Positions 7,466-16,206 of a stretch of 64,000 nucleotides of DNA are shown one piece after another. The DNA is from Anaerolineae bacterium. Its GTDB lineage: Bacteria; Chloroflexota; Anaerolineae; 4572-78; J111. Under the pieces are notes generated by a model. It did no database searches. It saw nothing but the letters and a program-made list of their open reading frames with translations, and was not told the origin of the DNA. The position numbers were made by a program, and so were the translations under genes. The stretch spans positions 1 through 64,000 of the forward strand of contig JAJVIM010000021.1 in NCBI GenBank assembly GCA_022071955.1. The letters run 5' to 3'. Every line of letters begins with the position of its first letter. Positions within the stretch are counted from its first letter, which is position 1.

Positions 7466-8572
7466 ATGGATACCCGCATTACTAAAATGGCCGAAGTCAT
7501 TATCAACTACTCGCTGGCCGTGCAGCCCGGCGAACGGGTGCTCATCCGCAGCACCAGCCCCGCCGGCGAACCGCTGGCTCAGGCGCTGTACCAGGCCGCG
7601 CTGCAGGCCGGCGGCCAGGCCTTCACCTACATTCACCTGCGCGATGAAGACGCGCTGGCCATCGAGGCCAGCGGCAATTTGGAACTGCTGGCCGAAATCA
7701 ACCCCATGCTCAAGCTGATGTACGAATCGTGCGACGCGCTGGTGCGGATTGAAGCCTCGGAGAATCCGCGGGCGCTGTCCGGCTACCCGGCCGACCGGCA
7801 AACCGCCCGTTCCGCTGCCCACGCCGCCATCATCAGCATTCAAATGGAGCGCGAAGGCAACGGCTCGCTGCGCCGCTGCACCACCCAGTTTCCCACCAAT
7901 GGCTACGCGCAAGCAGCCGGGATGTCGTTGCAACAGTACGAGCAGTTTGTGTTTGAAGCCTGCAAAGTGCATTTGCCCGATCCGGTGGCGGCCTGGCGTG
8001 AAGTGGAAGCGCGCCAGCAGCGGCTGGTGGATTTTCTGGCCGGCAAACAGCACATCCACGTCCGCGGCCAAAATATCAATCTGGAAATGTCGATTGCCGG
8101 ACGCACATTTCTCAACGCCAGCGGACGCTCAAACTTTCCCGATGGCGAAATTTTTACCGGCCCGGTGGAAGACAGCGTGAACGGCTGGGTAAAATTCACC
8201 TATCCGGCCTACTACCGGGCCAACGAGGTCATTGGCGCGGAGCTGACGTTTGAAAACGGGCTGGTCACCAAAGCCACGGCGGCCAAAAACGAAGCGTTTC
8301 TGCTGGCCACGCTCGATACCGACCCCGGCGCGCGCCGGCTGGGCGAGTTTGCCATCGGCACCAACCGGGATATTCAACAATTCACCGGCGCCATTTTGTT
8401 CGATGAAAAAATCGGCGGGACGGTGCACATGGCCGTAGGCCAGGGCTACCCGGAAACGGGCAGCACCAACCGCTCGCTGGTTCACTGGGATATGATCTGC
8501 GACATGCGCGACGGCGGCGAAATCGTCGTCGATGGCGAGCTGTTTTACAAAAATGGCGACTTTCTGATATAA
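7466..8572 (+). CDS. M29 family metalloaminopeptidase (AmpS/PepS/T type)
   Basis: A 368-residue thermophilic-type aminopeptidase of MEROPS family M29, a cytoplasmic dinuclear metal enzyme releasing N-terminal residues from short peptides. The N-terminus MAEVIINYSLAVQPGERVLIRS is characteristic. The C-terminal half holds EIFTGPVEDSVNGWVKF with a metal glutamate, GELTFENG-like context, LGEFAIGTNRDI, FDEKIGGTVHMAVGQGYPETG and HWDMICDM, which supply the metal ligands in this family. AAAGGAAA lies 7 nt before the ATG. A bidirectional terminator follows. Confidence 0.93.
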   Translation: MDTRITKMAEVIINYSLAVQPGERVLIRSTSPAGEPLAQALYQAALQAGGQAFTYIHLRDEDALAIEASGNLELLAEINPMLKLMYESCDALVRIEASENPRALSGYPADRQTARSAAHAAIISIQMEREGNGSLRRCTTQFPTNGYAQAAGMSLQQYEQFVFEACKVHLPDPVAAWREVEARQQRLVDFLAGKQHIHVRGQNINLEMSIAGRTFLNASGRSNFPDGEIFTGPVEDSVNGWVKFTYPAYYRANEVIGAELTFENGLVTKATAAKNEAFLLATLDTDPGARRLGEFAIGTNRDIQQFTGAILFDEKIGGTVHMAVGQGYPETGSTNRSLVHWDMICDMRDGGEIVVDGELFYKNGDFLI

Positions 8573-8577
8573 ACCAA

Positions 8578-8613
8578 CACAAAAAAAGCCCGCAGCCGCT
8601 GGCTTTTTTTGTG
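8578..8613. terminator. Bidirectional terminator between M29 peptidase and folE
   Basis: A 13-bp perfect stem, CACAAAAAAAGCC (8578-8590) with GGCTTTTTTTGTG (8601-8613), around a 10-nt loop. Both strands read GGC followed by seven T, so it serves both convergent genes. Confidence 0.85.
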
Positions 8614-8621
8614 GGTCGGCA

Positions 8622-9275
8622 TTACTCATCAAACCGGCGGCGGCCAATGTGGTTCATAAATTCGGCGCGGGTTTTGGGGTCCTCTTTAAAAACACCCTGA
8701 ACGGCGCTGGTCACCATGCTGGCGTTGGCTTTTTTTACGCCGCGCATCATCATGCACATATGCACCCCTTCCGCCACCACAGCCACCCCCTGCGGCTGTA
8801 ACACCTCGTTAATGAAATCCGCAATTTGCTGGGTCATCCGTTCCTGCACCTGCAAACGCCGGGCAAACATCTCGACGATGCGCGGAATTTTGCTCAGGCC
8901 GACCACTTTGCCGTTGGGAATGTAGGCCACGTGGACTTTGCCCAAAAACGGGAGCAAGTGGTGTTCGCACAAGCTGTAAAAATCGATGTCTTTGACCACC
9001 ACCATTTCGTTGTAATCCACAGAAAAGAGGGCATCGTTGATGAGTTTGACCGGGTCAGTGTGGTAGCCGGCGGTCAATTCCCCGTACATACGGGCCACGC
9101 GCTCCGGCGTGCGCAGTAAACCTTCGCGGTCCGGGTCTTCGCCGATGTTGGCCAAAATTTTGCGGACTGCCTTTTCCACCGCCGACCGTTGTTTTTCAAC
9201 TTTTTTCACATCACCGTTTCGGCTGATCTCAAAGGCTTCTTCCAGATATTCCAGGTCCAGATTTAAAGTTTGCAT
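8622..9275 (-). CDS. folE: GTP cyclohydrolase I
   Basis: A 217-residue type I enzyme converting GTP to 7,8-dihydroneopterin triphosphate, the first step to tetrahydrofolate. The zinc ligands are visible in YSLCEHHLLPF (Cys and His) and VHMCMMMRGVKK (Cys). PEREGLLRTPERVARMY-like and GLSKIPRIVEMFARRLQVQERMT are standard. The N-terminal ~35 residues are variable. GAGGAG lies 7 nt before the ATG. The gene stands alone, with a promoter at 9569-9597 and an unusually long leader that ends in CTCCT-rich heptad repeats. Confidence 0.96.
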   Translation of the reverse strand: MQTLNLDLEYLEEAFEISRNGDVKKVEKQRSAVEKAVRKILANIGEDPDREGLLRTPERVARMYGELTAGYHTDPVKLINDALFSVDYNEMVVVKDIDFYSLCEHHLLPFLGKVHVAYIPNGKVVGLSKIPRIVEMFARRLQVQERMTQQIADFINEVLQPQGVAVVAEGVHMCMMMRGVKKANASMVTSAVQGVFKEDPKTRAEFMNHIGRRRFDE

Positions 9276-9562
9276 GGTTTCTCCTCGGAAAATAGGATTA
9301 AGGAGTCAGGAGTCAGGGATTAGGGGTAAATCTCGGGCATGTCACCCCACCAACTACACGTGGGACAGCCTCTGAGCCAAAAGCGAAAAGTCTCCCGACG
9401 TTCTTAAATATTAATTTTTACCCGTGCCAAACACGGGTATCCTCGCTGCTGTACCGTACCTGCTGTTACCCCTTTCTAAAATTAACTGATGAGGTGCAAC
9501 GCCTGTTTCTTACCTGTTTTCGGTGTGAAAATTTGATTAGTACAGGTTTTGTACAGTTTTGT
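9276..9562 (-). promoter_or_regulatory. Long folE leader RNA of unknown structure
   Basis: From the predicted start near 9562 the leader runs about 287 nt. It contains a hairpin TACCCGTG/CACGGGTA around 9420-9439 and GGGA...TCCC around 9364-9396. It ends with heptad repeats (9294-9327) and AATCCTATTTTCCGAGGAG. The hairpin is not followed by a U-run, so it is not an intrinsic terminator. I could not match it to a riboswitch class I know. Confidence 0.45.
9294..9327 (-). repeat. CTCCT heptad repeats before folE
   Basis: In mRNA sense: CCCCTAATCCCTGACTCCTG, then ACTCCTTAATCCT, period seven. The run ends about 10 nt before the GAGGAG ribosome site. The CTCCT units are complementary to that site. 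Confidence 0.75.
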
Positions 9563-9568
9563 CAGATA

Positions 9569-9597
9569 ATTATGGCTACGTGTTATTGATTTGTCAA
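9569..9597 (-). promoter_or_regulatory. folE: folE promoter
   Basis: Minus strand TTGACA (9592-9597), a 17-nt spacer and CATAAT (9569-9574). Just downstream, 9540-9556 carries two GTACA-type repeats (GTACAGGTTTTGTACAG on the plus strand) that could be an operator. The remaining bases up to 9631 show nothing else. Confidence 0.65.
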
Positions 9598-9631
9598 CTT
9601 TTTTGGCGGGGTTAATTTTTTCGGAACTCGA

Positions 9632-11851
9632 TCAGTGATCTGCGGGGAAAGAGGCAGCCGGAGCGGCCTCGAGGAACTGCACCACGCCGGTGCTGCCATC
9701 CAGCAGCACCCGGTCGCCGGTGCGAAAACGGTGGGTGGCGTTGGGGATGTTGGCCACGGCGGGCAGGCCGTACTCCCGCGCAATCACCGAGCCGTGCGAT
9801 AGCAAGCCGCCGGTTTCAACAATAAGACCCACCGCGTGGTGCAGCAGCGGCAACCAATCCGGGCCGGTCGAAGGCACAACAAGGATGGTGTCGCGGTCAA
9901 ACAACGGCGCTTGTTCGGGGTGAGTCACCACCGCAATAGTGCCCCGGGTTTGGCCGGGGCTAACCGGCATGCCTACTACGGCATCGGCCGTGTCTCCGGC
10001 CGGTGGCTGGCCCAGACGCAGGCTGGCCAATTCAGATTCGCTCAGGGTGAACGGCACCGCGGCGCCGGCGTAGAGCTGGTGCGTTTCGCGGCGGGCCTGC
10101 ACCGACGATTTGAGGGTAATCGCCACTGCCTCGCCGCCGGTCAACACACGCTCAATTTCATCGAGCTTTAACCAGAAAATATCTTCCGGCTGCGACAGCC
10201 ACTGCCGGGCCTGCCACTCTTCGGCCAGCGCCAGCGCCCGGCTGCGGCAAGCAGCGATAACATTGGCTTGCAGAGCAGCGGCCGCATGCCGGGCAGGCCG
10301 CAGAATTTCCAGCCGGGCGCGCAGCGGCCGGGCCAAGGCCCGTTTCAGAGCGGCCAGCCAAGCGGGAGCCGGCGCACCGGCCGCCAGTTGGGCCAGGTGA
10401 GCGAGCAGCGCGCCGGCCAGTTCGGCGCTGAGTTTGAGCCGGGCCGTGGCCGCAAACAGTTCGGCCTGGCGGCGCAACTGGTTGAGCCAGTCCGCGGCAG
10501 TAACGGCCTGGCCGGCGGCAAGGTCATCGAGCTGAACCTGTAGCGCGGCAGTGGCCGGCTGAAGCTCGCGGATGAGCCGGCTGCCGCGACGGTAGATGTG
10601 CCGGGCCTGCCACGCCGCCTGCCAATCAAAACCGCCCGGCAGCGGGGTTTCCGCGGCATAACCCAACCCCGCCAGCAAGCGGTCGGGATTCAGCCCCAGA
10701 CGGGCCGCTGCCTGTCGCAGCAGCGTTAAATTGAGGTAGAGCCGGCCGTAAATCAGGCGCTGGCACGGTTCGGGCAGGTCGGCGGCAAAGCCCGTTTCCA
10801 GAAACGCCTGCCGCACCTGCGGCTGCGCCCGCTCCAGCATCGAGCCAAAATAGGGCGCGGGCATGTCGTCTGGCCAGCCGGTGAGGGTGTCGCGGCCCCA
10901 CCGGGTGTTGCCGGTTTGCGGCGGCGCGGCCGGGAGCGCCACCGGTCGGGTTTGTAAAATAAAAAACTGGCCGGCCTGCCTGGCCCATTCCACATCCTGC
11001 GGCTGGCCCATGAGCGCCTCAATGTGCTGGAACTGCCGGGCAAGCTGAACGCGGTCGGCGGCGGGCAGCTCAACCGGCGCTGTGCCGGGCCGCTCTTCGA
11101 GCAGGGGGTAATCCGGGGGCTGGTTGGCGCAGCGGAAAAAATGGGGCTGTACCTGGCCGGAAACCACGGCGCTGCCCAACCCCGGCGCGGCCTCGATCAC
11201 CAGTTCGGCGCGCGAGCCGGTCAGCGGGTTGGCGGTAAACCCCACGCCGGAAAACTCGGGGGCGAGCATGGGCTGGATCAGCACCGCAATTTTAATGGCC
11301 TGGATCGACATGCCGTTGACCTGCCGGTATTCGATGGCCGCACCGCTCAAGGCCGATGCCCAGCAACGGCTGATGGCGATGGGCAGGGCGCTGCGCGGCA
11401 CGCCCAGTTCGGTGAGGTGGATGCCGGCAAAGGTGTGGTCGCGCTGGTCTTCATCGATAACCGACGAGCGGACGGCGAAACTGGCTACGTCCGGGCCAAA
11501 CGCGGCGGTGAGGCCGGTGGTGAGCGCCCGGGCCAGCGGTTGGGCCAGCGGCCGGGTTTTGAGGGCGTCGGCCAGCCAGGCCAGCGCCTCGGCGGTAACG
11601 GCCACGTCCGGCGAACCGGTCCAAAGAGGAATGAGCCGGGCGTGTTTGAGCTGCGTTTCAAAAAAGCGGGTGGTCAGCACCAGGCCGGGCGGCACGTTGA
11701 GCTGGTTTTGGCGCAGCACGGCCAGCCGGTAGGCTTTGCCACCGACCAACGGCAAATCTGTACCGTCAATCGCAGCCAGGCGGCGCAGCCAGGCGGGGTC
11801 TGAATTGTCCGGGGAAAAGTTGCCGGTCGGCTCAACCGGATGGTCTGCCAT
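9632..11851 (-). CDS. PEP/pyruvate-binding phosphotransferase, rifampicin-phosphotransferase-like
   Basis: A 739-residue protein with the N-terminal ATP-grasp domain of PEP synthase/PPDK (LVGGKAYRLAVL, FAVRSSVIDEDQRDHTFAG, QPMLAPEFSGVGFTANPLTG), a long Ala/Leu/Arg-rich helical middle, and a C-terminal swivelling phosphohistidine domain (VETGGLLSHGSVIAREYG, catalytic His). The TIM-barrel PEP/pyruvate domain of PEP synthase is absent. That ATP-middle-His order is seen in rifampicin phosphotransferase and related ATP-dependent dikinases, so the middle domain probably binds the acceptor, which is unknown. The ATG at 11851 overlaps the preceding gene by 20 nt. Confidence 0.8.
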   Translation of the reverse strand: MADHPVEPTGNFSPDNSDPAWLRRLAAIDGTDLPLVGGKAYRLAVLRQNQLNVPPGLVLTTRFFETQLKHARLIPLWTGSPDVAVTAEALAWLADALKTRPLAQPLARALTTGLTAAFGPDVASFAVRSSVIDEDQRDHTFAGIHLTELGVPRSALPIAISRCWASALSGAAIEYRQVNGMSIQAIKIAVLIQPMLAPEFSGVGFTANPLTGSRAELVIEAAPGLGSAVVSGQVQPHFFRCANQPPDYPLLEERPGTAPVELPAADRVQLARQFQHIEALMGQPQDVEWARQAGQFFILQTRPVALPAAPPQTGNTRWGRDTLTGWPDDMPAPYFGSMLERAQPQVRQAFLETGFAADLPEPCQRLIYGRLYLNLTLLRQAAARLGLNPDRLLAGLGYAAETPLPGGFDWQAAWQARHIYRRGSRLIRELQPATAALQVQLDDLAAGQAVTAADWLNQLRRQAELFAATARLKLSAELAGALLAHLAQLAAGAPAPAWLAALKRALARPLRARLEILRPARHAAAALQANVIAACRSRALALAEEWQARQWLSQPEDIFWLKLDEIERVLTGGEAVAITLKSSVQARRETHQLYAGAAVPFTLSESELASLRLGQPPAGDTADAVVGMPVSPGQTRGTIAVVTHPEQAPLFDRDTILVVPSTGPDWLPLLHHAVGLIVETGGLLSHGSVIAREYGLPAVANIPNATHRFRTGDRVLLDGSTGVVQFLEAAPAASFPADH

Positions 11852-12656
11852 TTTGCGAGGTATCTTTTGGATTAAGTTGACTGGCCAGCGTGAGCAGCAC
11901 AATCATGCCAGAAATGCCGCCGGTACAGGTCATCGCAATATAATTGGGCGGCTCGGTAATCAGGCTGAAGGTGGGGCCGGCCAGCAGCAGCCCCAACCCC
12001 AAAAATAAACTGCCATACACGCCGGCCATCGATTGAAAAAAAAGCGCCACGGCCACGGTTAACCCCAAAATGCCGGTAATCACAAAAATAACCGCCAGCG
12101 TTAAATCCAGCAGGGGAAACGCGGCTCGGGGGCCGGGCTGGGTTTGCGAGACAATCCACTCCACGGCCGAAATCAACCCGCCGCCGATGAATATCAAAGA
12201 GATGCCCGTCCAAAAGGCGGTGACCAGTTTCAGCGCAACCGGCCGGCCCTGCGCTTGAACCGCCTTTTGAACAACCGGCGCGGCGGCGCTGGCCCGAGGC
12301 CGGGCTGCCGCCGGTCGGGCCTGCGCCGGGGCCGATGACTCGAGCAGAGTGAGCAGCTCTCGTTTGGCCCACATATTTTTGGAATTGATCAGAATGAGAT
12401 TTTCCAGGCAGACCCGCTGGTCGTCGATCCGGTCAAAGACCTGATACAGCCAGTACCAGGCGGCTTCGTTGGTTTGGTCCTGCTCAACCACATCGAGCAG
12501 GTGAAAACGGGCCTGTTCAATTTGGCCGGCTTTGGCCGCCAAAATACCTTGTTGTAGCCATTGTTCAATTTCGAGTGGGGTCGCCAAGGCGTCACTTGTT
12601 GTCCGTGTGCCAGATTTAACCCATAGATTGTTGGGTGATAGTCCAATATTTACCAC
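11832..12656 (-). CDS. TPR-like membrane protein of unknown function
   Basis: A 274-residue protein. Residues about 28-100 form TPR-like helices (LQQGILAAKAGQIEQARFHLLDVVEQ, NEAAWYWLYQVF), a module often seen at the N-terminus of Chloroflexota proteins. A Pro/Ala-rich linker follows, then four hydrophobic segments (about 145-165, 180-205, 207-228, 240-262). The start is a GTG; an internal start cannot be excluded. It lies between the S8 protease and the PEP-utilising gene, overlapping the latter, so the three may be one transcript. No function is assigned. Confidence 0.65.
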   Translation of the reverse strand: MVNIGLSPNNLWVKSGTRTTSDALATPLEIEQWLQQGILAAKAGQIEQARFHLLDVVEQDQTNEAAWYWLYQVFDRIDDQRVCLENLILINSKNMWAKRELLTLLESSAPAQARPAAARPRASAAAPVVQKAVQAQGRPVALKLVTAFWTGISLIFIGGGLISAVEWIVSQTQPGPRAAFPLLDLTLAVIFVITGILGLTVAVALFFQSMAGVYGSLFLGLGLLLAGPTFSLITEPPNYIAMTCTGGISGMIVLLTLASQLNPKDTSQNGRPSG

Positions 12657-12695
12657 GTTTACCCCAATTAGAAAAATCGTTGCCCGGACGCTGAC

Positions 12696-15032
12696 TTATC
12701 TTTGCCACTGCAGCGACACATCGTCAACAAACAGCGCGGTGGGGCGGTTACCCCAACCGTTGTTAAACGTGCCAAAGTACACGTAAATCGTCTGGCCGGC
12801 CAGATCGGTCAGGTCGTAGGTTTTGGTTTCCCAGCTCTGGCTGTTGCTCAGCCCGCGCGATAACTGGCGGATCACCCGGAAACGGCTGTCTAAAATGATG
12901 ATATTTTGCACATCACTGCCAACGCTGTCTTTGCTCACCGGGAAAATATTGGCCGTGAGCGTCACCCGTTTGGCTTCCGCAGGGATGGTGGCCTGCTGCC
13001 ACACCGAGCTGTAGCTGTATCGATCCGGGCCGGTGGTGATGCCCAACCGGGCGGCGCGGCTGCCGCTGCGCACCAATTCGGCGCTGAAACTGCCAGGCAC
13101 GGGCGTATCGCCAAAAACCCAAGCTTCGTCGGTTTCAAAACCGCCGTTGCGCAGCAATTCGCCGGCCGGTAGCGGCAGGGGGGTAGGCGTAAATGTTGGC
13201 GACGGTGTTGGCGTGACGGTTGGCGGCGACGTGGTTGGCGTATTGGTGGCCGTGGGCGATGGCGTAAAGGTGGGCGTGTTGGTTGGCACCACCGCTGTGG
13301 GCGATGGTGTAACCGTGGCGCAGGCCACGCCGCAACCGTTGGGGCAATCGCCGCCGGGGCAAATGAGCACCGAGTCGCTGCCGCAGGTTGGCGGCGTGCA
13401 AACCGGCGCGCTGGTCGCTGTCGGCGTGGGGGTGGGCGTGAACGTGGCCGTAACCGGCGGAACCACGGTGGTGGCAATTGATGTCGGCGTTGGCGTGGGC
13501 GTTGACGTTGCCGGGGCCGGAGCGATAGCCGCCAGCGCGTTGGCTGCCTGAATCAACCCGGCGCCGTACTCGTTGGCTGCGCCCAGATTTTTCAGCGCCG
13601 TGCTGACCAGAATATTCTCGATTTCCGCCGGCGACGCACCCGGCTTGCGCGACAACAACAGCGCCGCGACTCCGGCCACGTGCGGCGAGGCCATCGAGGT
13701 GCCCTCGTAAAATTGATAACTGTAGCCGCTGCCATCGGCTTTGCGTGTTTGCTGCAAAACGCCGTCGGCATAGCCATCCCCGCTCTGGTCCACGTTCACG
13801 TCACCACCGGGCGCGACCAGATCGATTTCCGGGCCAAAGTTGCTGTAGCGGGCGCGGGTGTTGTCAAACCGAACCGCGCCCACGCCGATGACGTAGTCAT
13901 CGTAGGCGGCGGGGTAAGCCACTGCGCCGTTGCTGTTGCCGGCGGCGGCGACAACCGTTACGCCTTTGCTGTTGGCGTACTTTACGGCATCTTCCAACCC
14001 CTGCGAGGGGCTGCTGCCGGCCAGACTCAGGTTGATCACATTTGCCCCCTGGTCGGCGGCGTAAATGATTCCTTTGATAATATTTTCATAGCTGCCCGTG
14101 CCCGCCGAATTGAGCACTTTTACCGGCAGCAGGCGGGCGTTGAACGCCACGCCGGCCACGCCGATGCTGTTGTTGGTACTCTGGGCGATGGTGCCGGCCA
14201 CGTGCGTGCCGTGACCCTGGTCATCGGTGGGGTCGTTATCGTTGTTGACAAAATCATAGCCGGTCAGGCGCAGAGTGTTGGCCAAATCCGGCGCGCCAAA
14301 ATCAATGCCGGTATCGACCACGGCTACCACCACACCCTGGCCGGTTGAAATATCCCAGGCAGCGGGCATCTGGATGTTGGTCATGTGCCACTGGTTGGGG
14401 AAGTAGCGATCGTTGGGGATAAAGCGCGGCGGGGCTGCCAGCGGGCCGCCGGCTACACCGGCGATAAAATTGGGTTCGGCGTACTCCACCGCCGGGTCTG
14501 CGTTAAGCACCTGGGCCACGGCGTTGGGGTCGGCCCCGGAATCATAACTCACAAAAAAGAGCGAACCAACGTGCTCGGCCTGAATAGAGAAGGTATCCTG
14601 GCCGGTGGCCTCGGCCACATCCATCACTACCGGCTCAACGCTGACCACGCCAAACTGGCTCAACTGGGTATCCAGCGAGGCAATGCCGGTGCTGGGCTGA
14701 TCGGCAAAGGTTTGGGCGCGCATGCCTTGCGCCGCCTGCTCGCTGAGTTTGATGACTACTTTGCCGGGTTCAACCTCTACAGGCGGCGGTTCCGGTGCGG
14801 CCCGCCCGGCCGGGTCGATCTCCTCTGCCGCCGCGGCGGGCGGCGCAGGTGCGGCCGGCTCAGTGGGGGCGGGAGGCAGCGGCGTGGCCGTCGGCGCGGC
14901 CGGCGCTACCGTGGCCACCTCGCCGGAGATGTCATCTCGGTCGCCGCCGGGCCGCTGAATTTCGCAGCCAGCTACCAGCAGCAGCAGGATCAACAAACTT
15001 AATGGGCTGATCAGTTTTAGTTTCTGCATCAC
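12696..15032 (-). CDS. Secreted lipoprotein subtilisin-like (S8) protease
   Basis: A 778-residue exported serine protease. A lipoprotein signal ends in LVAGC (Cys23). Residues about 40-90 are Pro/Ala-rich and 90-190 look like an I9-type prodomain. The S8 domain has Asp240 (VVDTGID), His274 (GHGTHVAG), the oxyanion Asn366 (AAAGNS) and Ser446 (GTSMASPHVAG). Thr-Pro linkers flank a six-cysteine module (C545, 550, 558, 563, 567, 571). The last ~150 residues (NGGFETDEAWVFGDTP onward) resemble a beta-sandwich carbohydrate-binding domain. It is probably anchored on the outer face of the membrane. Its leader carries CTCCT heptads, and AGGAG lies 8 nt before the ATG. Confidence 0.93.
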   Translation of the reverse strand: MMQKLKLISPLSLLILLLLVAGCEIQRPGGDRDDISGEVATVAPAAPTATPLPPAPTEPAAPAPPAAAAEEIDPAGRAAPEPPPVEVEPGKVVIKLSEQAAQGMRAQTFADQPSTGIASLDTQLSQFGVVSVEPVVMDVAEATGQDTFSIQAEHVGSLFFVSYDSGADPNAVAQVLNADPAVEYAEPNFIAGVAGGPLAAPPRFIPNDRYFPNQWHMTNIQMPAAWDISTGQGVVVAVVDTGIDFGAPDLANTLRLTGYDFVNNDNDPTDDQGHGTHVAGTIAQSTNNSIGVAGVAFNARLLPVKVLNSAGTGSYENIIKGIIYAADQGANVINLSLAGSSPSQGLEDAVKYANSKGVTVVAAAGNSNGAVAYPAAYDDYVIGVGAVRFDNTRARYSNFGPEIDLVAPGGDVNVDQSGDGYADGVLQQTRKADGSGYSYQFYEGTSMASPHVAGVAALLLSRKPGASPAEIENILVSTALKNLGAANEYGAGLIQAANALAAIAPAPATSTPTPTPTSIATTVVPPVTATFTPTPTPTATSAPVCTPPTCGSDSVLICPGGDCPNGCGVACATVTPSPTAVVPTNTPTFTPSPTATNTPTTSPPTVTPTPSPTFTPTPLPLPAGELLRNGGFETDEAWVFGDTPVPGSFSAELVRSGSRAARLGITTGPDRYSYSSVWQQATIPAEAKRVTLTANIFPVSKDSVGSDVQNIIILDSRFRVIRQLSRGLSNSQSWETKTYDLTDLAGQTIYVYFGTFNNGWGNRPTALFVDDVSLQWQR

Positions 15033-15047
15033 GGCACTCCTATAAAG

Positions 15048-15073
15048 ATAGGATTCAGGAGTCAGGAGTTAGG
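15048..15073 (-). repeat. CTCCT heptad repeats before the S8 protease
   Basis: In mRNA sense CCTAACTCCTGACTCCTGA, then ATCCTATCTTTATAGGAGTG. The final TCCTAT-CTTT-ATAGGA is a 6-bp hairpin that buries the ribosome site. Sequence and orientation match the folE and epimerase leaders. Confidence 0.75.
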
Positions 15074-15104
15074 AAAATCCTTGCAAAGTTCCTGACTGGA
15101 CGGG

Positions 15105-15130
15105 TAAAGGCGCTTCGCGAAGCGCCCCTA
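15105..15130. repeat. GC palindrome family C overlapping a stop codon
   Basis: GGCGCTTCGCGAAGCGCC (15109-15126) is a perfect palindrome. Its flank CCCCTAC supplies the TAG stop of the recombinase gene read leftward. The same core, with longer arms, occurs at 19776-19805. Confidence 0.7.
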
Positions 15131-16144
15131 CGAAGCCTCGTCATCGTCCCGGTTAGGACGCTCTTGCTCAAGATCATCAGCGGCATCAAATACGGCCGCA
15201 TAGGCCGCATCGATTTCGGTTTCGGTCAGGTGGGTGTAGCCGGAAGTGGTGTTGATGCTCTCGTGGCGCGCCAGATGCTGGGCCAGCAGAATATCGTGCT
15301 GCCGGGCGGCGCGGGTTACAAAATAGTGCCGAAAGGTGTGCGGGGTGATGGTTCCGCGCGCCTCCTCGCCAAAGGCCTGCACCACGTACTGCGATACGAT
15401 ATTTTCGGCGGAACGGGCCGATATGGCCAGCACCCGGCCGCTGGCCCGCTTGTCGTGGCGGGCAAACAGGGGCAGCACATTCTGCCGCCCCTGCTTTTGA
15501 TCCAGTTCCGAGCGCAGTTTAAGGTAATTTTCAATCAGTGTCAGCGCCCGCCCAGAAAAACGAACTACGGCTTGTTTATCGCCTTTGCCAATCACAATGG
15601 CCCGCTGGCGCTCCCAATCCAGGTCGCCTTTGCGCAGGCCGCACGCCTCAGACACGCGCAGGCCGGTATCGGCCAAAGTGATGAGCAGGGCGGTGTCCCG
15701 ATAAACTGTTAATCGGTCGGTCAGCGTTTTAGCCGGCTGTTCAACAAGCTGTTCCATGTAGGCCAGCAGCTTTTCCAGCCGGGCCTCCGGAAAGATGTGC
15801 AACCGTTTACCCTGGCTGCGGCGCTGGCCCAACTCAAAATTCAGGGTCGACAGGTTAACGCTGGCCCATTCCTGGGCGGCCACGTACCGGTAAAAACCGG
15901 CCACAGCGGTAGTGTACAGGTGCTCGGTAGAGACCGCCTGCCGGTGTAGTTGATCCAAAAATGTTTCCAGCCACAGCGGCGACAACGCGCTCACGTCGGT
16001 TTCGGCAAAGTCGATGGGCGGCTTGCCAGCGGCCAAACATTCGGCAAAAGCGGCCAGCCCGCGGCTGTAGGCGGCCAGCGTGTGCTGGCTTTTGCTGCGC
16101 TTTATTTGGTGCAAATAACGGTCAATTGCATCTTGAATCGTCAT
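15128..16144 (-). CDS. Tyrosine recombinase (XerC/XerD/phage-integrase family)
   Basis: A 338-residue site-specific recombinase. The N-terminal SAM-like core-binding domain spans about 1-100 and the catalytic domain about 115-320. Catalytic residues visible are Arg163 (TGLRVSEACGL), Lys187 (GKGDK), His269 and Arg272 (HTFRHYF), His294 (LARHESI) and the nucleophile Tyr303 (SGYTHL). The length is slightly above XerC/D, with an insertion near 210-240. It may be the chromosomal Xer enzyme or a stand-alone integrase; no attachment sites or mobile genes are near. It lies 62 nt after pyrG. The C-terminal tail (QERPNRDDDEAS) ends inside a repeat. Confidence 0.92.
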   Translation of the reverse strand: MTIQDAIDRYLHQIKRSKSQHTLAAYSRGLAAFAECLAAGKPPIDFAETDVSALSPLWLETFLDQLHRQAVSTEHLYTTAVAGFYRYVAAQEWASVNLSTLNFELGQRRSQGKRLHIFPEARLEKLLAYMEQLVEQPAKTLTDRLTVYRDTALLITLADTGLRVSEACGLRKGDLDWERQRAIVIGKGDKQAVVRFSGRALTLIENYLKLRSELDQKQGRQNVLPLFARHDKRASGRVLAISARSAENIVSQYVVQAFGEEARGTITPHTFRHYFVTRAARQHDILLAQHLARHESINTTSGYTHLTETEIDAAYAAVFDAADDLEQERPNRDDDEAS

Positions 16145-16206
16145 ACGTCTGGTAGGTTACAGTCTACCGTATTTTATGTTAAATGTAAAGTTAAACCGTT
16201 ACCCGC

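Noticed and set aside
9276..9562. Cobalamin or THF riboswitch before folE
   Set aside because: GGGAGAC resembles part of a B12 box only loosely, and the surrounding conserved nucleotides and helices are missing.
15128..16144. Recombinase as marker of an integrated phage or island
   Set aside because: Neighbours are housekeeping genes, and no att-like direct repeats of tRNA-Thr 3-prime sequence were found nearby.
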